DNA of 64,000 bases, taken from Areca catechu (Eukaryota > Streptophyta > Magnoliopsida > Arecales > Arecaceae). Positions 45,640 through 58,838 of the stretch are shown here, piece after piece. The translations under genes and the position numbers were made by a program. The notes below the pieces were generated by a model. It was given only the letters and a program-made list of their open reading frames with translations. It made no database searches and was not told the origin of the DNA. The stretch lies in the NCBI GenBank assembly GCA_021397845.1, contig CM038044.1, positions 41,340,354 to 41,404,353 of the forward strand, in the 5' to 3' direction. The stretch's first letter is position 1, and the number at the start of each line of letters is the position of its first letter.

Positions 45640-46661
45640 TAGTTTGACAAGAGTTATCAATGCTACTCTTGAGCCGACTTGAATGGTCAAGTCGACTTAG
45701 CTCGAGCTGACTCGAATAGTCGAGTCGACTCGTCTGACGGACTGCTGAAATTCGAGAACGCTTTATTATATATTGTAATGGTTATGGGATTTAATGCTGG
45801 ATGTTTTGAGGATTTAATTATTGCTATTGCTAAATCCCAAGGGGCTTGTAACTCCCCTGAATCCCAAAGGTCTCAACTCTCTTTATAATCTCTTTAGATA
45901 TGATTATGAAGTGTTCATGTTCACGTTCATGTTTCCTTTTTGGCTTCCTGGTTTTGTGTTTAGGGTTTTTTTGAAGAATAGAGAAGGAGACCTGCAGCTC
46001 ACTTTTGATCTCTAAGAGATTATCTTAGAGAGGGACAGTGAGGTTTGGGTGGGATCTTTGAGTGTATACCTTCTATTGAAGGTTTGGGATAGAGCATTGG
46101 GAAGGGGTTCTCAAGGACCTTTGTTCTAGCACCACTGCACCAACAACCCTTCAAGGAGTTGGAGGAGTCCTCACATCTTTAAGAAGTTGAAGAAGGAGTC
46201 ACTGCTGCCAATATTGTTTCCTAAGGGGCTAGCACCCTAGTGGAAGGAGGAGAAGTTCCTCTATTCGGTGTGAACCACCCATAGAAGCGGTACGCGTGTG
46301 CTGCTCGTAGATCCCGATCATCTTTTTGCAAGGTTGATCTCTATCAGGTGCTGTTTCACCTTGCTGTCGGAGCATGTGCCTTCTAGGTGATCGTCATCTC
46401 AAAGGTACACATTTAGATTATTTGTTTGGCACACTATAATTTGTTGCATCATTGTATGAATCTAGAATAGTTCTATTTTTCATTTAATGGATGGTTAATT
46501 TCATACATACATTATTCTATATATGCATCAATATCTGCTTAGGGCAATGTTAATTAGATTGACATTCTTTGATAAAATGGTTTTATCCTTTTCCGCTGCA
46601 CCATGCATTTAGAAAAAGTTTTTAAATTGCATGCTCTTGCCCTATACCTTGGTCACCAACA
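45640..46661 (+). repeat. 5' LTR of copia, left end uncertain
   Basis: Ends CACCAACA just before a primer-binding site. A cluster of GTCGACT/AGTCGA palindromes lies at 45690-45745. The segment 45928-46123 is repeated at 58839. No matching TG start could be fixed. Confidence 0.6.
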
Positions 46662-46662
46662 T

Positions 46663-46674
46663 TGGTATAAGAGC
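46663..46674 (+). other. Primer-binding site of copia
   Basis: TGGTATAAGAGC, one change from TGGTATCAGAGC, lies one base after the LTR end. Confidence 0.7.
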
Positions 46675-48429
46675 AACTAGGTTCGATGCACATGTAGGTT
46701 AATATTTTTGTATGAAATCGGATTATTTCCTTCACAAAGTACTTGAATTAAGATGGATTCGCCATGGCCGTCCGATCATAAGAGATAAGCATGGTTTAAA
46801 GACCATCTTTTCCCATTCCAAAGGGTTCTCCTATGACATGTAGGGGTGCCGCTGCATCACGACCTTATAAAGAAGAAAGTGAAGGAATATGATGGATTAA
46901 AATGGTTTTAATCTATGGTTAATAGATCATAACTATGTTTAGATGAGATCTAAAAGATGTTTGATCTAAAACTTTGAAAAGTTCAAGTGGAAATAACTAA
47001 AATTTGAAGATACTATGTTCTAGAAGAGCTGACTCGACCTGCTAGAGTTGACTCAATTCTGCAGACAGTTCATTCTATCTATTTTTTATGTTCTGGAAGA
47101 GCTGACTCGACCTGCAAGAGCTGACTCGACCAGAACACTATGAAACAATAATTTTAAGCTTCATATTTTTATTAAATTATTTCACTTGATTTTGAAAATG
47201 TTTCAATTAGTGTGATACACTTAATTGGAAATTAAGTTGTATATTTTTAAGATTTAGGATATGATTCTAATCTTAAGTCATAATTGATAAACCATGGGTT
47301 GATTGGGTTAGCTAGAATTGGGTCCTTAAATGGGTTAGACCTAGGTTTAGATGAATGGATTAAATAGAGAAAAGACTAATCAAAAGTTGAATTAGGTCTC
47401 TCCTCTATAAATCTCTCTAATAATTAGTTAGATCAGTCCATACATCTAAATGGACTTGATTCATGGCTTCATAGTGAGCCCAGGTCTTTAGGTCAGTCTG
47501 ATTGAGTCTGGTAAACCACTTAGTATCTAAAGTAAGTTTGATAGTTGCGATCAAGGTTCTTTGAGGCTAACTCTTATCTGGCCAACTCATGGTTGGTGTC
47601 TAAGGCAAGAGGCTTACCTGGCTTAACCCATCCCTTGATTGCTTACCTGGCTAACGTAGTGAACCAGACTTGATTAGATTATCTATTGATTCGAGTTGAC
47701 CCATGTCAACTAAGGTTAATCAGTCTGACTGGTTTATAGGTGCCCATGGACCAAATTGATCTGAAAATCTTCTAAGTGTTTGGTGGGAGCTTTCTTGATC
47801 AAGGTCCATATCTTCATGTCAAATGTCACGAAATTTAAATTCTCTAAATTATTAGGTCCATAAAAAGACTGAGTTATGTGATAGCTTAAGTCTTAGCCTC
47901 CCATTAAGTTGGATTGGCAATGAGTCCATAAGTTGGGTGATCATTGGTAGTTCCAAAGAATGGGTGGTTATCAAGTGAGTGGGATTGCCATTCAACATAT
48001 AATGTCTCAGTGCGACTATCTTAACACGTGGTCAAGTGCGCCGACCAAAGTCAGGCTTGATCATGGGTTAGTTAGAAGCATTGAATTTGATTATGTTAAT
48101 GGTTGGACCTATCCAGGACCTTCAATAGGAGGCCCAAAGGCCGATTGTGAGGACCCCTGGGGCAAAATGATTTTTAGGAGTTTTTTAGAGAAGCAATTGA
48201 TATTGTACCTACCTTTAGATGCATTTGAGTTGGCCGGCCAAAGTTGGGTTCATAAGTATTCTATTAGATCCTAGTACCCGCTAAAGGATAAATGTTATTC
48301 TTCGGATTAGAGTGTAGAGGCTACCAGTCTGATAAAAATAGCGAGAGAAAACTTTAGACTAAAATCTATGTCTTTAGGGTTTTTTAAATAATTCATATAC
48401 TGATAGGTCTTGTTCTCCTTTTTCAGATA
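46675..48429 (+). other. Long untranslated leader of copia
   Basis: 1.75 kb with no domain. It has another small cluster of GACTCGACC words at 47030-47140, and a plus frame at 47960-48274 that I take to be spurious. Confidence 0.55.
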
Positions 48430-49260
48430 ATGTCGACCATTATGTCACTCCGGTCATTGTTAGATAATGACAAACTTTATGGATTCAATTTTGATAGCTG
48501 GTATCAAAAACTCAGGATAGTCCTGGAGCACGAGCGGATCCTCTATGTGATAACCAATATGGCACAAAGATCCTAGCACCCAACACTCGTGGCACTGTCA
48601 GGGATACTTACCAGAAGTGGATCTCTGACCGCACCACGATGCTTGCATAATATTAACTACAATAAACGACGAGTTCAGTCACAAGTTCGAGGAGGCCTAG
48701 CCAGAAGAGATTCTTTAAAAGTTGAAGAAATCTTTTGGCACTCCAAATGATACGGAGAGATACCGGATATCTTTCGCTATCTACAACACACGTATGCATG
48801 ATGAAGCTTCGGTAACTGATCATGTAATGTACATGATCAAGTTATTTGAGCATTTGGGCAAACTCATATGTCCTTTGCACGAGCAGCTCGGCAAGGACGT
48901 GATTCTGAATTCTCTGCCCCCTTCCTACCAGCTTTTTTTGACAATTTCAAAATGAATAGGCCTGTAGTAAACTATCATGAGATGTTAGGGTTACTGCAGA
49001 CCTATGAGAGAGACCACAACCTCAACAAGGGATTAGTGAATTTAGTGGGAGGTTTTGGAGTAGGACGTCGTCCCTTCGAAAAAGGGAAGAAGAAGAAAAA
49101 GAATAAGAAGGTGCAAAGTGCTCAGCCTAGTTAGACTAAGAGGGTGAAGGCTGACAAGAGTAAGGTAGAGTGCTTCTTTTGTAAAAAGCTGGGTCACTGG
49201 AAGCAGAACTGTTTTGCTTACATTGCAACTCTAGACCCGAACTGGCCAAGAAAGGGAAAG
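48430..49260 (+). pseudogene. Gag of copia with zinc knuckle
   Basis: From ATG 48430 (MSTIMSLRSLLDNDKLYGFN) the frame is lost after about 50 codons. It resumes at 48722 with copia gag sequence (ERYRISFAIYNTRMHD, LILNSLPPSY-like) and, in a third frame, VNYHEMLGLLQTYERDH. A Lys-rich stretch precedes a complete zinc knuckle CFFCKKLGHWKQNC at 49171-49212, which would bind the RNA genome. Two frameshifts and a stop break the protein. Confidence 0.82.
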
Positions 49261-49290
49261 TAGTAAGGTATTGCTGGTTAAGGTATTTAT

Positions 49291-52224
49291 ATGATAAATT
49301 ATTGTAGTTTCTCTGTTTATGATACTACTAGCTGGGTATTGGATACTGGAAGTCCTTACTACATTTATAATTCTTTGCAGGGACTTCAAGTTAGTAGGAG
49401 ATTCGAAGGCAGTGAAATGTTCCTGAATGTTGAGAATGAAAGTCAAGCTCCAGTTTTGGCATTGAGAGTTGTTTCTTTGTTTTTCGAGTCTAGTACTATC
49501 GTTCTTAATGATTGTCATTTTTGTCCTTCTTTTCTTGTAAATATCATTTCTACAGGCCTGTTGGCCAATGATAATTATGAATTATCTATAAAGAATGATA
49601 TTTGCAAAATCATGTTGATTGGTTTTAATGTGATGAATGGATAATTGAAGATGGCATATATGTACTATCACAGCCTGTTACTATATTGTACACTGCTAAT
49701 AAACATCCTAGGTTAGATAAGGTCAGTGATATTTATCTCTGGTACTATAGGCTAGGTCATATAAATAAGAACAAGATAAATAAGTTGGTGAGACAAGGTC
49801 TCCTAGATATCACTTAGAGTGAATCTTTATCAACTCGTGAATCTTGTCTTCTTGAAAAAATGACCAAGTCACCTTTTACTAGAAAGGGTGAAAGAGCCAG
49901 CGATATTCTAAGTCTAGTACATACTAATGTATGTGGACCTATGAATATTAGTGCAAGAGGTGGATATAATTATTTCATTACATTTATAGATGATCTTTCG
50001 AGATACGGTTATGTCTACCTCATGAGACAAATTTGAATCATTTGAAATGTTCAAATGCTATCGTAATGAAGTTGAAAAATAAACTAGAAAGTTTATTAAA
50101 ATCCTTCAATCAGATCGAGGTGGTGAATATCTTACCAGTAAGTTTCTGACTTATCTTGAGGAGAATGGGATTCTCTCTCAATGGACCCCTCCAGGGATAC
50201 CTCAGTTAAACGGTGTATCTAAAAGGAGGAATCGAACTCTATTGGACATGGTTCAATCTATGATGGGCTTAGCTAATCTGCCTAAATCCTTTTGGGGATA
50301 TGCTCTTGAGTCAGCATCCTACCTTCTAAATAGAGTTCCAAGTAAGTCCGTTGATAAAACACCATATGAGATATGGACTGGATGCAAGCCAACTCTCTCT
50401 CAGCTTCGGGTTTGGGGGTGTCCAACTTATGTCAGACATTTCGAGATGGATAAACTAAAACCTAAGTCTGATAAGTATCTTTTTATTGGGTATCCTAAAA
50501 AACCCAAAGGGTATTATTTTTATCTGCTTGAGGAACAAAAGTTATTCGTCAGTCTTAGGGCAACCTTTTTAGAAAGGGAGTACCTTGGTGAAGGTACTCA
50601 AGCTGCTGAGGTTGAACTTGGGAAAGTTCAACATATAGAAAAACCTTCTCACTCTAAGGCCACTATAGAACCAGATTTAATTAGATCAGATCCAGAGCCC
50701 ATAGTGCAGCCATTAAGAAGATCTGGTAGAGTACCATGTCAAATGGATAGATACTATGGTTTCTTGGTCCAGGATAGTGATCATGTTGAACTCGATGAGA
50801 ACAACAAGGATCTGATCACCTATATGGATGCTATGTCAAGGTCTGATTCTGAGTCATGGCTGAGAGCTATGAAATCCGAAATGGAATCCATGGAAATCAA
50901 TAATGTATGGACATTGATTGATCCACCTAAAGGGATAAAATCCATTGGGTTCAAGTGGATCTTCAAGCAGAAGCGGGGTGCTGATGGGCAGGTGGAGACT
51001 TACAAAGCCTGTCTGGTTGCCAAGGAATATCGTCAGCATTATGGTATTGACTATGACAAGATGTTTTTCCCTGTGGCAATGCTCAAGTCCATTTGGAAGA
51101 TGCTTGCTTTAGCAGCATATTTAGATTATGAAATCTGGCAAATGGATGTCCGAACAGCTTTTCTAAATGGTGAGCTGGAAGAGGAGGTGTATATGATGCA
51201 GCCTGAAGGGTTCACATCCATAGATGAGTCTAAAGTGTGCAAGCTTATGAGGTCCATTTATGGATTGAAGTAGGCTTCTCGGAGTTGGAACATGCTATTT
51301 GATAAGTATATCAAGACATATGGCTTTATTAGGAACGGAGAGGAACCTTGTATATATAAATGGGCAAATGGTTATGTAGTTGTATTTCTTGTTTTGTATG
51401 TGGATGACATTCTCCTAATCGGGAATGACATTCCAGCATTATAAGGAATATATGTCTGGCTTTCATCTCAATTCTCTATAAAAGACTTGGATGAAGCCTC
51501 GTACATACTGGGTATGAAGATCTATAGAGATAGATCTAAGAGGCTTCTAGGACTGTCCCAATCTATGTACATAGATACTGTGTTGAAACGGTTCAGCATG
51601 GAGAATTTCAAAAGATGCCACCTTCCAATAGGTCATGGAATTACTCTTTCCAAGAAGGATTGTGCGACAACTCCTAAGAAAAGAGAGTGTATGAGTAGGA
51701 TTCCATATGCTTCGGTAGTGGGTTCTATTATGTATGCTATGCTATATACTAGACCAAACATGGCAAACTCACTAGGGGTAGTGAGTAGATACCAGTATAA
51801 CCCAAGTGAAGCTCATTGGAAAATTGTTAAGAACATCCTTAAGTATTTGAGAAATACTAAAGACCAATGGCTTATTTATGAAGATTCTGACTTAAAACTT
51901 ATGGGGTATACTGATTCCAGTTTTCAATCAGATAGAGATGATAGCAAGAGTGTATCTGGTTTTGTGTTTATCCTTAATGGTGGAGCTGTTTGCTGGAAAA
52001 GTTCCAAGCAGCATACAGTGGCTGATTTTGTTTACAAGGTAGAGTATATTATAGCATTGGATGCAGCAAAGGAGGCTGTGTGGTTATGGAAGTTCCTAGA
52101 CAAGCTGGGAGTGGCATCTTTTTTAGATGGTCCTATTCTGGTGTATTGTGACATCTTTGGAGCCATAGCTCAAGCCAAAGAGCCGAAGTCATATCAGTGA
52201 ACTAAGCATATTCTATGTCATTAT
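49291..52224 (+). pseudogene. Pol of copia: protease, integrase, RT, RNase H
   Basis: The protease motif DTG is at 49342-49350 in WVLDTGSPYYIYNS. Integrase is poor up to 50100, then SDRGGEYLTSKF and NGVSKRRNRTLLDM; the third catalytic residue, Glu in relatives, is Lys (AAA at 50221). A long open stretch 50242-51273 covers the integrase C-terminus and RT (FLNGELEEEVYMMQPEGF). A CAG-to-TAG stop follows YGLK; the YVDD active site at 51397-51408 is intact. 51487-52200 is RT thumb and RNase H (GYTDSSFQSDRDDSKSVSGFVF). The domain order PR-IN-RT-RH is copia. It breaks off after KHILCH where the next element begins. Confidence 0.88.
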
Positions 52225-53869
52225 TATTGACTCCACTAATTGATTTTGATGATAAGCAAAATAGTTAAGTATAAGTTGAGGACTAATGATTTGCTTTGAG
52301 TATATTTTTATTGAAAAGGTGCTCATAAAATTTGAAGAAGCCCAATTATTTTGAAGAAGCCAAGGTTGAGTGAAATGTTTGCTCAAAAAGGACTTGGATA
52401 CTCAAGAGTTGGTTGAATGGATGGCTAAGTCAAGTGGAAACTTGTTCCAGCTCAAGTTAAGCAGTTTTTGTGTATTTTTCAGTGAAGTGTCGACTCAAAG
52501 TGTCAACACCTAACATGAAGTGTCGACACATGGAGATGAAGTATCGACTCAGGCCGGTATGTAGCAAAGTTTCAAATGATACAAATCAAGTATCAATACA
52601 TGGACCTGATGTGTCGACTCAAGGTGTCGACACATGGATCAACACATCGCTTGAGACTTTCAAGCCACAGAACTTGCAGAAGTTGAAGGAACAGTTGAAG
52701 TGTTGACATATGAAAGTAAGGTGTTGACTCAAGGTGTCGACTCAACTAAGAAGGTATCGACACATCTAAGATTTCTAGAGAATATGAAAGGAGCTTTTTG
52801 AACTATGTGTCGACTCAAGAAGAACAAGTGTCGACCTTATGTGTCGACTCAACTGAGAAAGTATCGACACATGGAGTTTTGACAACAGTAATGGCTAGTT
52901 TTTTCAAATGTAGAACTCATCCAAATTTCCCCCAATGGCTAGTTTCTCAAGTCTAACGGCTAGAATTTGGTTTTAAGGCCTTGGAAGGGTATTTATATGC
53001 TCCAAATCAAATCAAAAAAATAAATATTGAATACCATTAAAGAGTTTTGAGAGAAAAAAAGAGAGAAGAGCCTTAACTCCCATTCATTCAAGTTTCAACC
53101 ACTCTCAAGTTAAAGGAAGCCTCCAAGCATTCAAAAGCCATCAAGAGCATTGAAGATCATTCAATCTTGGGCATTCAAAAGGCTTCAACAAGTGCAAAGC
53201 AACTCTACATCGAGCTACATCGACATATTCGCTTTGTTATTGAAAGCTTACATTGGTTCTTTATTTCTAAACCTTATTTCTTGTAAGGGTTCTTGGTTAG
53301 CCTATTATAAAACCAAGTGAGGTTATTGGTAAGCCTTAGAAAACCAATTAGATTGGTGGTTAGCCTGCAAAACCACTAAGGTTCTTGGTTAGCCCAGAAA
53401 ACCAAGGGAGGTTGTTGGTTAGCCTTGTGAAAATTAATTAGGTTCTTGGTTAGCCCGTAAAACCAAGTGAGGTTGTGACTTGTGAGCCTTGTAAAAATAA
53501 GTCGGGTTTTGATTAGTGAGCCCAGAAAACTAATCGGCTGTAATCGTGTGATTATAGTGAATTCCCAAGGGGATCTTGGGGAGTGGATATAGGTGCATTG
53601 GTTGGCACCGAACCACTATAGCTTTTGATGTTTATGATTGCTTGATCTCTCTCTCCTTGCTCTTTAATTTTTGCTCTTAATTTTTGCTGCACTTTTATTT
53701 TAGAGCATTGCATTTGAATCATAGTACCTTGATATATATACTTGTTGAATTGGATTGCTTTGCTTAGCATCTAGTTTTATAAAGTTTGTAGCTTGTCATA
53801 TTAAGTTAGCTTAAATTAATTTTTAGAGATCCAATTCACCCCCCCTCTTGGGTTGCTTACTGGGCAACA
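52225..53869 (+). repeat. 5' LTR of Sirevirus-like copia
   Basis: Starts near TATTGACTCC (TGTTGACTC in the relative) and ends GGGCAACA, two bases before TGGTATCAGAGT. It contains the palindrome array 52486-52875. Further on, 53280-53530 repeats GGTT(C/A)TTGGTTAGCC and AAAACCAAG words with 30-45 bp spacing. Confidence 0.82.
52486..52875. repeat. Array of GTGTCGACTC/GTGTCGACAC words
   Basis: About fifteen copies of (A/G)(A/T)GT(A/G)TCGAC(T/A)C occur within 390 bp, in both the palindromic GTGTCGACAC and the altered GTGTCGACTC form. Same place in the LTR as the arrays at 23251 and 27497. Confidence 0.82.
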
Positions 53870-53871
53870 AG

Positions 53872-53883
53872 TGGTATCAGAGT
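53872..53883 (+). other. Primer-binding site of Sirevirus-like copia
   Basis: TGGTATCAGAGT follows the LTR end by two bases. Confidence 0.85.
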
Positions 53884-53926
53884 CTTGTTCTCAGTGTATA
53901 GGCTTTATCGCCTTGAGTAAAGATCT

Positions 53927-55640
53927 ATGGCAGCCCCAATTGGTACTAGTGTAGTTGAGGGACAAGCCTCAAATAGATCTCTATTTTTCAATAGAACAAA
54001 TTATACTTATTAGAAAACTAGGATGAGAATTTATATGCATTCAATTGATTACAATTTATGAAAAGTAGTTGATAAGGGTCCTCATATTCCTTCGGTAGTG
54101 GTTAATGATGTTTTCATTCCAAAGCTCGAAGAGGATTGGGATGAAAATGATATTAAACAATCCGAGATCAATGCTAAGGCAATGAATCTCCTTTATTGTG
54201 CATTAGATCCTAGTGAATTTAATAGGATATCTACATGCATATTTGTCAAAAAAATATGGGACACACTTGAAGTTACCCATGAGGGTACTGATCAAGTGAA
54301 GAACACTAAGGTTACTATGTTAGTGCACACTTATGAGATGTTCTAGATGGAACCAAATGAATCTATCACTGATATGTATACACGATTCACAAATATAGTT
54401 AATGGTATGAGAAGTCTTGGTAAAGTCATGTCTAATGCTGATCTTGTGAATAAAATTCTTAGGTCACTTCCAACGTCATGGGATCCGAAGGTGACCGCAA
54501 TTCAAGAAGCAAAGGATGTGGACAAGCTACCTCTTGAGTATCTAGTGGGATCGCTCATGACTTATGAGCTCAATCTAAAATAGAAATCCTTGGACATTGA
54601 TTAGAAGAAGAAGTGGATTGTTTTCAAGTCAAATATACAAGAAGAATCCTCAATTGATGAGTCCGAAGATGAAGAGGAAGAAGCCCTCCTTGCACGAAAG
54701 TTTAGAAGATTCATGAAGAGGAGGAAATTTCTTTACAAAAAGAAACATCAATCCAAAGAAAAAGAAAAAGAGAAAGAGAAAGAAAAAGAAAATGAAAAGG
54801 AGAAGGAAGTACCTATATGCTTCGAGTGCAAGAAGCTGGGACACTACAAGTTTGACTGTCCTCTCCTCAAGAAATCAAGAAAGAAATTAAGGAAGAAAGC
54901 AATGATGGCCACTTGGAGTGACAGCGAAGACTCCAGTTCAGAAGAAGAGCATACTGAAGTTGCAAATCTCTGCTTCATGGCACATCAAGACAATGATGAG
55001 GTATGTTCCGACACTGAAATTGATTTCACTTTTGATGAACTTAGAAATACTTTTGAAGAGCTAATGCAGGATTATAAATTAGTTTTATCTAAAAACAAGA
55101 AATTGAAAAAGCATGCAAATAGTTTCTCTTTTGAAAATAATTCTTTACTAAATAATGTTAGTACTTTAAAATCTAAATTATATATTTTAGAAAAGAAAAA
55201 TAATGCTTTATGTATGGAAAATGAAGTTTTAAAAAGACCTAAAAATGTTATGTCTAATAATGATTTTTTAAAGAAAAAAAGGATTTAGAACTTGAAAATG
55301 CTAAATACAAAAATGAACTTGAAAAGATAAAACCTTTTGTTGACAAATTTACTTATAGTTTAGAAAAGTTAAATTTACTCTTAAACAATCAAAGAGCAAT
55401 TTTTAATAAGGCAGGTTTAGGATATAAACCACAAAAGCAATAAAAGTATTTTAAAAACTTTTTTATACCTGCATCATCTAGCATTACTTGTTTTACTTGC
55501 AAAAAATTAGGTCATAAATCTTATCAATGTAATTTTAGAAAAATCATTTATTTTGGTAAAGTGTGGGTTCTAAAAGAAACTATTTTGAATGCTAACCCTA
55601 AAGGACCCAAGTTGGCTTGGGTACCTAAAAACAAAGCTTG
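53927..55640 (+). pseudogene. Gag of Sirevirus-like copia
   Basis: From ATG 53927 the UBN2-type gag can be followed with stops to 54583 (EINAKAMNLLYCALDPSEFN, MYTRFTNIVNGMRSLGK). A long open part 54713-55288 has a Lys/Glu repeat, the zinc knuckle CFECKKLGHYKFDC at 54818-54859, then an acidic SDSEDSSSEEE stretch and a coiled-coil-like C-terminus. Further on, a second zinc-binding-like motif CFTCKKLGHKSYQC (about 55490-55530) and KGPKLAWVPK mark the gag-pol junction. Large gag proteins with coiled coils are known in Sireviruses. Confidence 0.87.
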
Positions 55641-55641
55641 A

Positions 55642-57294
55642 TCTTATTGTAGGTGTGTCTTGCAACCAAGGAGAACAAAAGAGTTTAGTATCTTGATAGT
55701 GGTTGCTTAAGGTACATGACTGGAAATGTGAAGCGATTCACTTCTCTTGAAGCTTTGAATGGAGGGAGTGTGACCTTCGATGATAATGGTAAATGAAAAA
55801 TCATTGGTATTGATAAGGTTCACATAACTCTTTCTAATAGTATGAGTAATGTACTTTTAATAGATGGTTTAAAGCATAATCTTTTAAGCATCAATCAGTT
55901 TTGCGATAAAGGTTTTCAAGTAGTTTTTAAATCATCATATTGCATGATTACTAGTCTGGATATAAATGGAGTACAATTCATTAGAAAAAGGCATGGAAAT
56001 ATCTATTTAGTAGACCTAGATAATCTATCATTGCCTAATGGTGAATACCTTGTTGCAATGAATTCTACTAAAGAAGAGACTAGTTGGCTATGGCATAGAA
56101 GATTAGGGCATGCTAGTATGTACCTTATTTCAAAACTTTGCAAAAAGAATTTAGTTAGAGATTTACCTGTAATTTGCTTTGAAAAAGATAGAATTTGCCA
56201 AGCATGTTAATTTGGTAAACAAGTCAAAACTTCTTTTAAACCAAAAGGATTTGTAACTACTAGTAGGCCACTTGAACTACTCCATATAGATCTCTTTGGA
56301 CCAACTAGAACATCAAGTCTAGGAGGCAAGAGATATGGATTAGTCATTGTGGATGATTTTTCAAGATTCACTTGGGTTTTTTTTTTAGCATAAAAAGATG
56401 AATCATTTTCTGTATTTATAAAATTTTATAGAAAAGCTTTAAATGAAAAAGGTGTTTCAGTTGTTTCTATTCGTAGTGATTATGGAGCTGAATTTGAAAA
56501 TCAAGATTTCGAAAACTTTTGCAATGAAAAAGGCATATAACACAAATTTTCTGTATATAGGACACCTCAACAGAATGGGATAGTAGAAAGAAAAAAATGT
56601 ACTTTGGAAGAAATGGCACACACTATGCTCTGTGAAAATGATTTGCCAAGGTATTTTTGGGTTGAAGCTATTAATACAGCCTGTTATATTTTAAATCGAG
56701 TTTTAATCCGTCCTATTTTAAAGAAAACTCCATATGAGCTTTGGAACCAAAGAAAACTAACTTTGAAATATTTTCAAGTTTTTGGTTATAAATATTTTAT
56801 TTTGAACAATGGAAAGGATCATCTTGGAAAGTTCGATGCCAAGTCTGATGAAGGTATCTTCTTAGGATACTCTACATCAAGCAGGGCATACAGAATATTT
56901 AATAAACAAACTTTGATTGTAAAAGAGTCAGTGCATGTTGTATTTGAAGAATCTACAAACAAGTCCTCGAGAAAAAAAGGATACATCTGATGAATGTGTA
57001 GGTACTGACAAGCTTCAGAAGCTAACATTGAATGATCAAGCTCAACCAAATGAAGAAGATCAAGATAAGGATGAAAAAGAAGATGACACTCCAAAGCATC
57101 AAGATCTACCTAAGGAGTGGAGGTATGCTCATGGACATCCTAAGGAATTAATCTTAGGTGATCCATCTAAAGGGATAAGAACTCGAGCTTATATTAGAAA
57201 TGAATGTAATTATATAGCATTTGTATCTCAAGTAGAACCTACATGTTTTGAAGAAGTTGAAAAAAACTCTAATTCGATCAATGCTATGCAAGAA
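55642..57294 (+). pseudogene. Protease and integrase of Sirevirus-like copia, cut at RT start
   Basis: YLDSGCLRYMTGN near 55692 is the protease active site. A gag-pre-integrase domain follows (WLWHRRLGHASMYLISKL), then the integrase core with HIDLFGPTR, IRSDYGAEFEN and QQNGIVERKK, so all three acidic residues are present. The C-terminal part has PYELWNQRK, SDEGIFLGYSTSSRAYRIFN and the known ILGDPSKGIRTRA hinge before RT. At least four stops interrupt it. It ends in INAMQE, the first RT residues, at the junction with the inverted LTR. Confidence 0.87.
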
Positions 57295-57606
57295 TGTTGC
57301 CCAGATATGGTGCCCAAGAGGGGGGGTGAATTGGGTATTTAAAAAATTAAAGCAATATATGTGCTACCAAGTTTTAAGGTGAAGAGTGATAGTGCTCAAA
57401 TAATTGTGCAATGGAAGCAATGAAATAAATCAACAATTAAAGAGCAAAAGAAGATAAAAAAAGAGAAGCAATGCAAACACACAAGAAGTATAGTGGTTCG
57501 GTGCACCTAGCACCTACATCCACTCCTCAAGCTCCACTTGGGAATTTCCACTATAATCTTTAGATTACAGCTGACTTGTTTTACCAGGCTCACAAGTCAA
57601 AACCTT

Positions 57607-57830
57607 ACACACTTGTTTTGGCTTCGGGCTTACAAGCAACCCTAGTTGGTTTTATCAATTGGCTCACCAACAAACCTCACTCACTTGTTTTGGCTTCGGG
57701 CTTACAAGCAACCCTAGTTGGTTTTATCAATTGGCTCACCAACAAACCTCACACACTTGTTTTGGCTTCGGGCTTACAAGCAACCCTAGTTGGTTTTATC
57801 AATTGGCTCACCAACAAACCTCACACTAGT
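57607..57830 (+). repeat. 72-bp tandem repeat, three units
   Basis: Units with ACTTGTTTTGGCTTCGGGCT start near 57611, 57683 and 57755 and are nearly identical. They stay open because 72 is divisible by 3; I do not consider the frame a gene. Confidence 0.88.
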
Positions 57831-58259
57831 TTCAAATTCCCTTGAAACTAGCTAAAGACAAAAGAATATGAATACAATTAATAAAACTAGACAAACTCCT
57901 TTTGAGCAATAAGAAATTCGTTGTAGCTCTTGATGGAGACTCTTCAAGCATTTTCCCTTGGAATCTTTGGACCTCACTAAATGCCAAATACTTGAAAGTT
58001 GGATTCCTCAAAGATGGAAAGCTTTTGGCTAAGGAATCTCTTGGTTTTCTCACTCTTTTTGGCTTGGAATTGATTGAAGGCTTTGTACTTTGACTCTAAA
58101 CTTTTTCACTTTGTCTCCTTGTCTTTTTTGAAGTTCGGTGGAGGTTAAATACCTCATTCATGCTGAAACAACTCCACAAGACCGTTAGAATAAAAAATAT
58201 GGCCGTTTATGGCCGTTAGAAATCAAATCAAAAGTTCAGAAAAACTAGCCGTTATGCCA

Positions 58260-58555
58260 TGAGTCGACCTCATGAGTCGACCTCTGGATCAAGTGTCGAC
58301 CTCATGAGTCGACCTCCAGTTTGTTTTAGGCAAAAATCCAGAAAACCATAGTTCTGCCCATTTTGAATTCTCAGGCTATGAGTCGACCTCTGGTGTCGAC
58401 CTCTGGACAGGTATTGACCTCTGGTGGTCGACCTCTGGAGTGTGCCACTGAGATTTTGCCGTGCCGGCCATGCTGAACTTTTCTTCTCTTCATGAGTCGA
58501 CCTCTGGTGGTCGACCTTTGACAAGGTGTCGACCTCTGGTGGTCGACCTCTGATC
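58260..58555. repeat. Array of GAGTCGACCTC and GGTCGACC words in LTR
   Basis: About eleven GTCGACCTC words, several as TGGTCGACCTCTGG with the palindrome GGTCGACC. It occupies the same relative place as the GTGTCGACAC arrays in related LTRs but has a different outer sequence. Confidence 0.82.
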
Positions 58556-58838
58556 TGAAATTTTCTGAAACTCTTAGAGATGTGCGTGCCATGCTTGAGT
58601 TTCTCTAAGACTTTGTTTCTTTTGTTAATTATTTCTTAACAGGAAGGTCCAATATGAGAAATTTGATCTTGTCCAAGGTAGAAGAGCTCTTTTCCAAATC
58701 AGGCAAACTTAGTTTCATCATTGTACTCTTGATACTCTTTTTGAATAACCTAAGTCCTGAAACTTTATCTTGAGATAAAACATTAGTCCAAACATATACT
58801 CAACCTTTTGTTAATCATCAAAACTAAGGAGCCAAAGT

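Larger units (their letters stand above)
52225..57294 (+). mobile_element. Sirevirus-like copia element, truncated in RT
   Basis: 5' LTR, primer-binding site, gag with coiled coil and zinc knuckle, protease and integrase run in order. They stop at the very start of RT (INAMQE) where an inverted LTR of another family begins. Its gag and LTR wording are closest to the pol-less element at 22353. RT, RNase H and its own 3' LTR are absent. Confidence 0.85.

Noticed and set aside
57576..57845. 89-codon frame in the 72-bp repeat
   Set aside because: It is three near-identical repeats of an LTR spacer; no start signal or domain.
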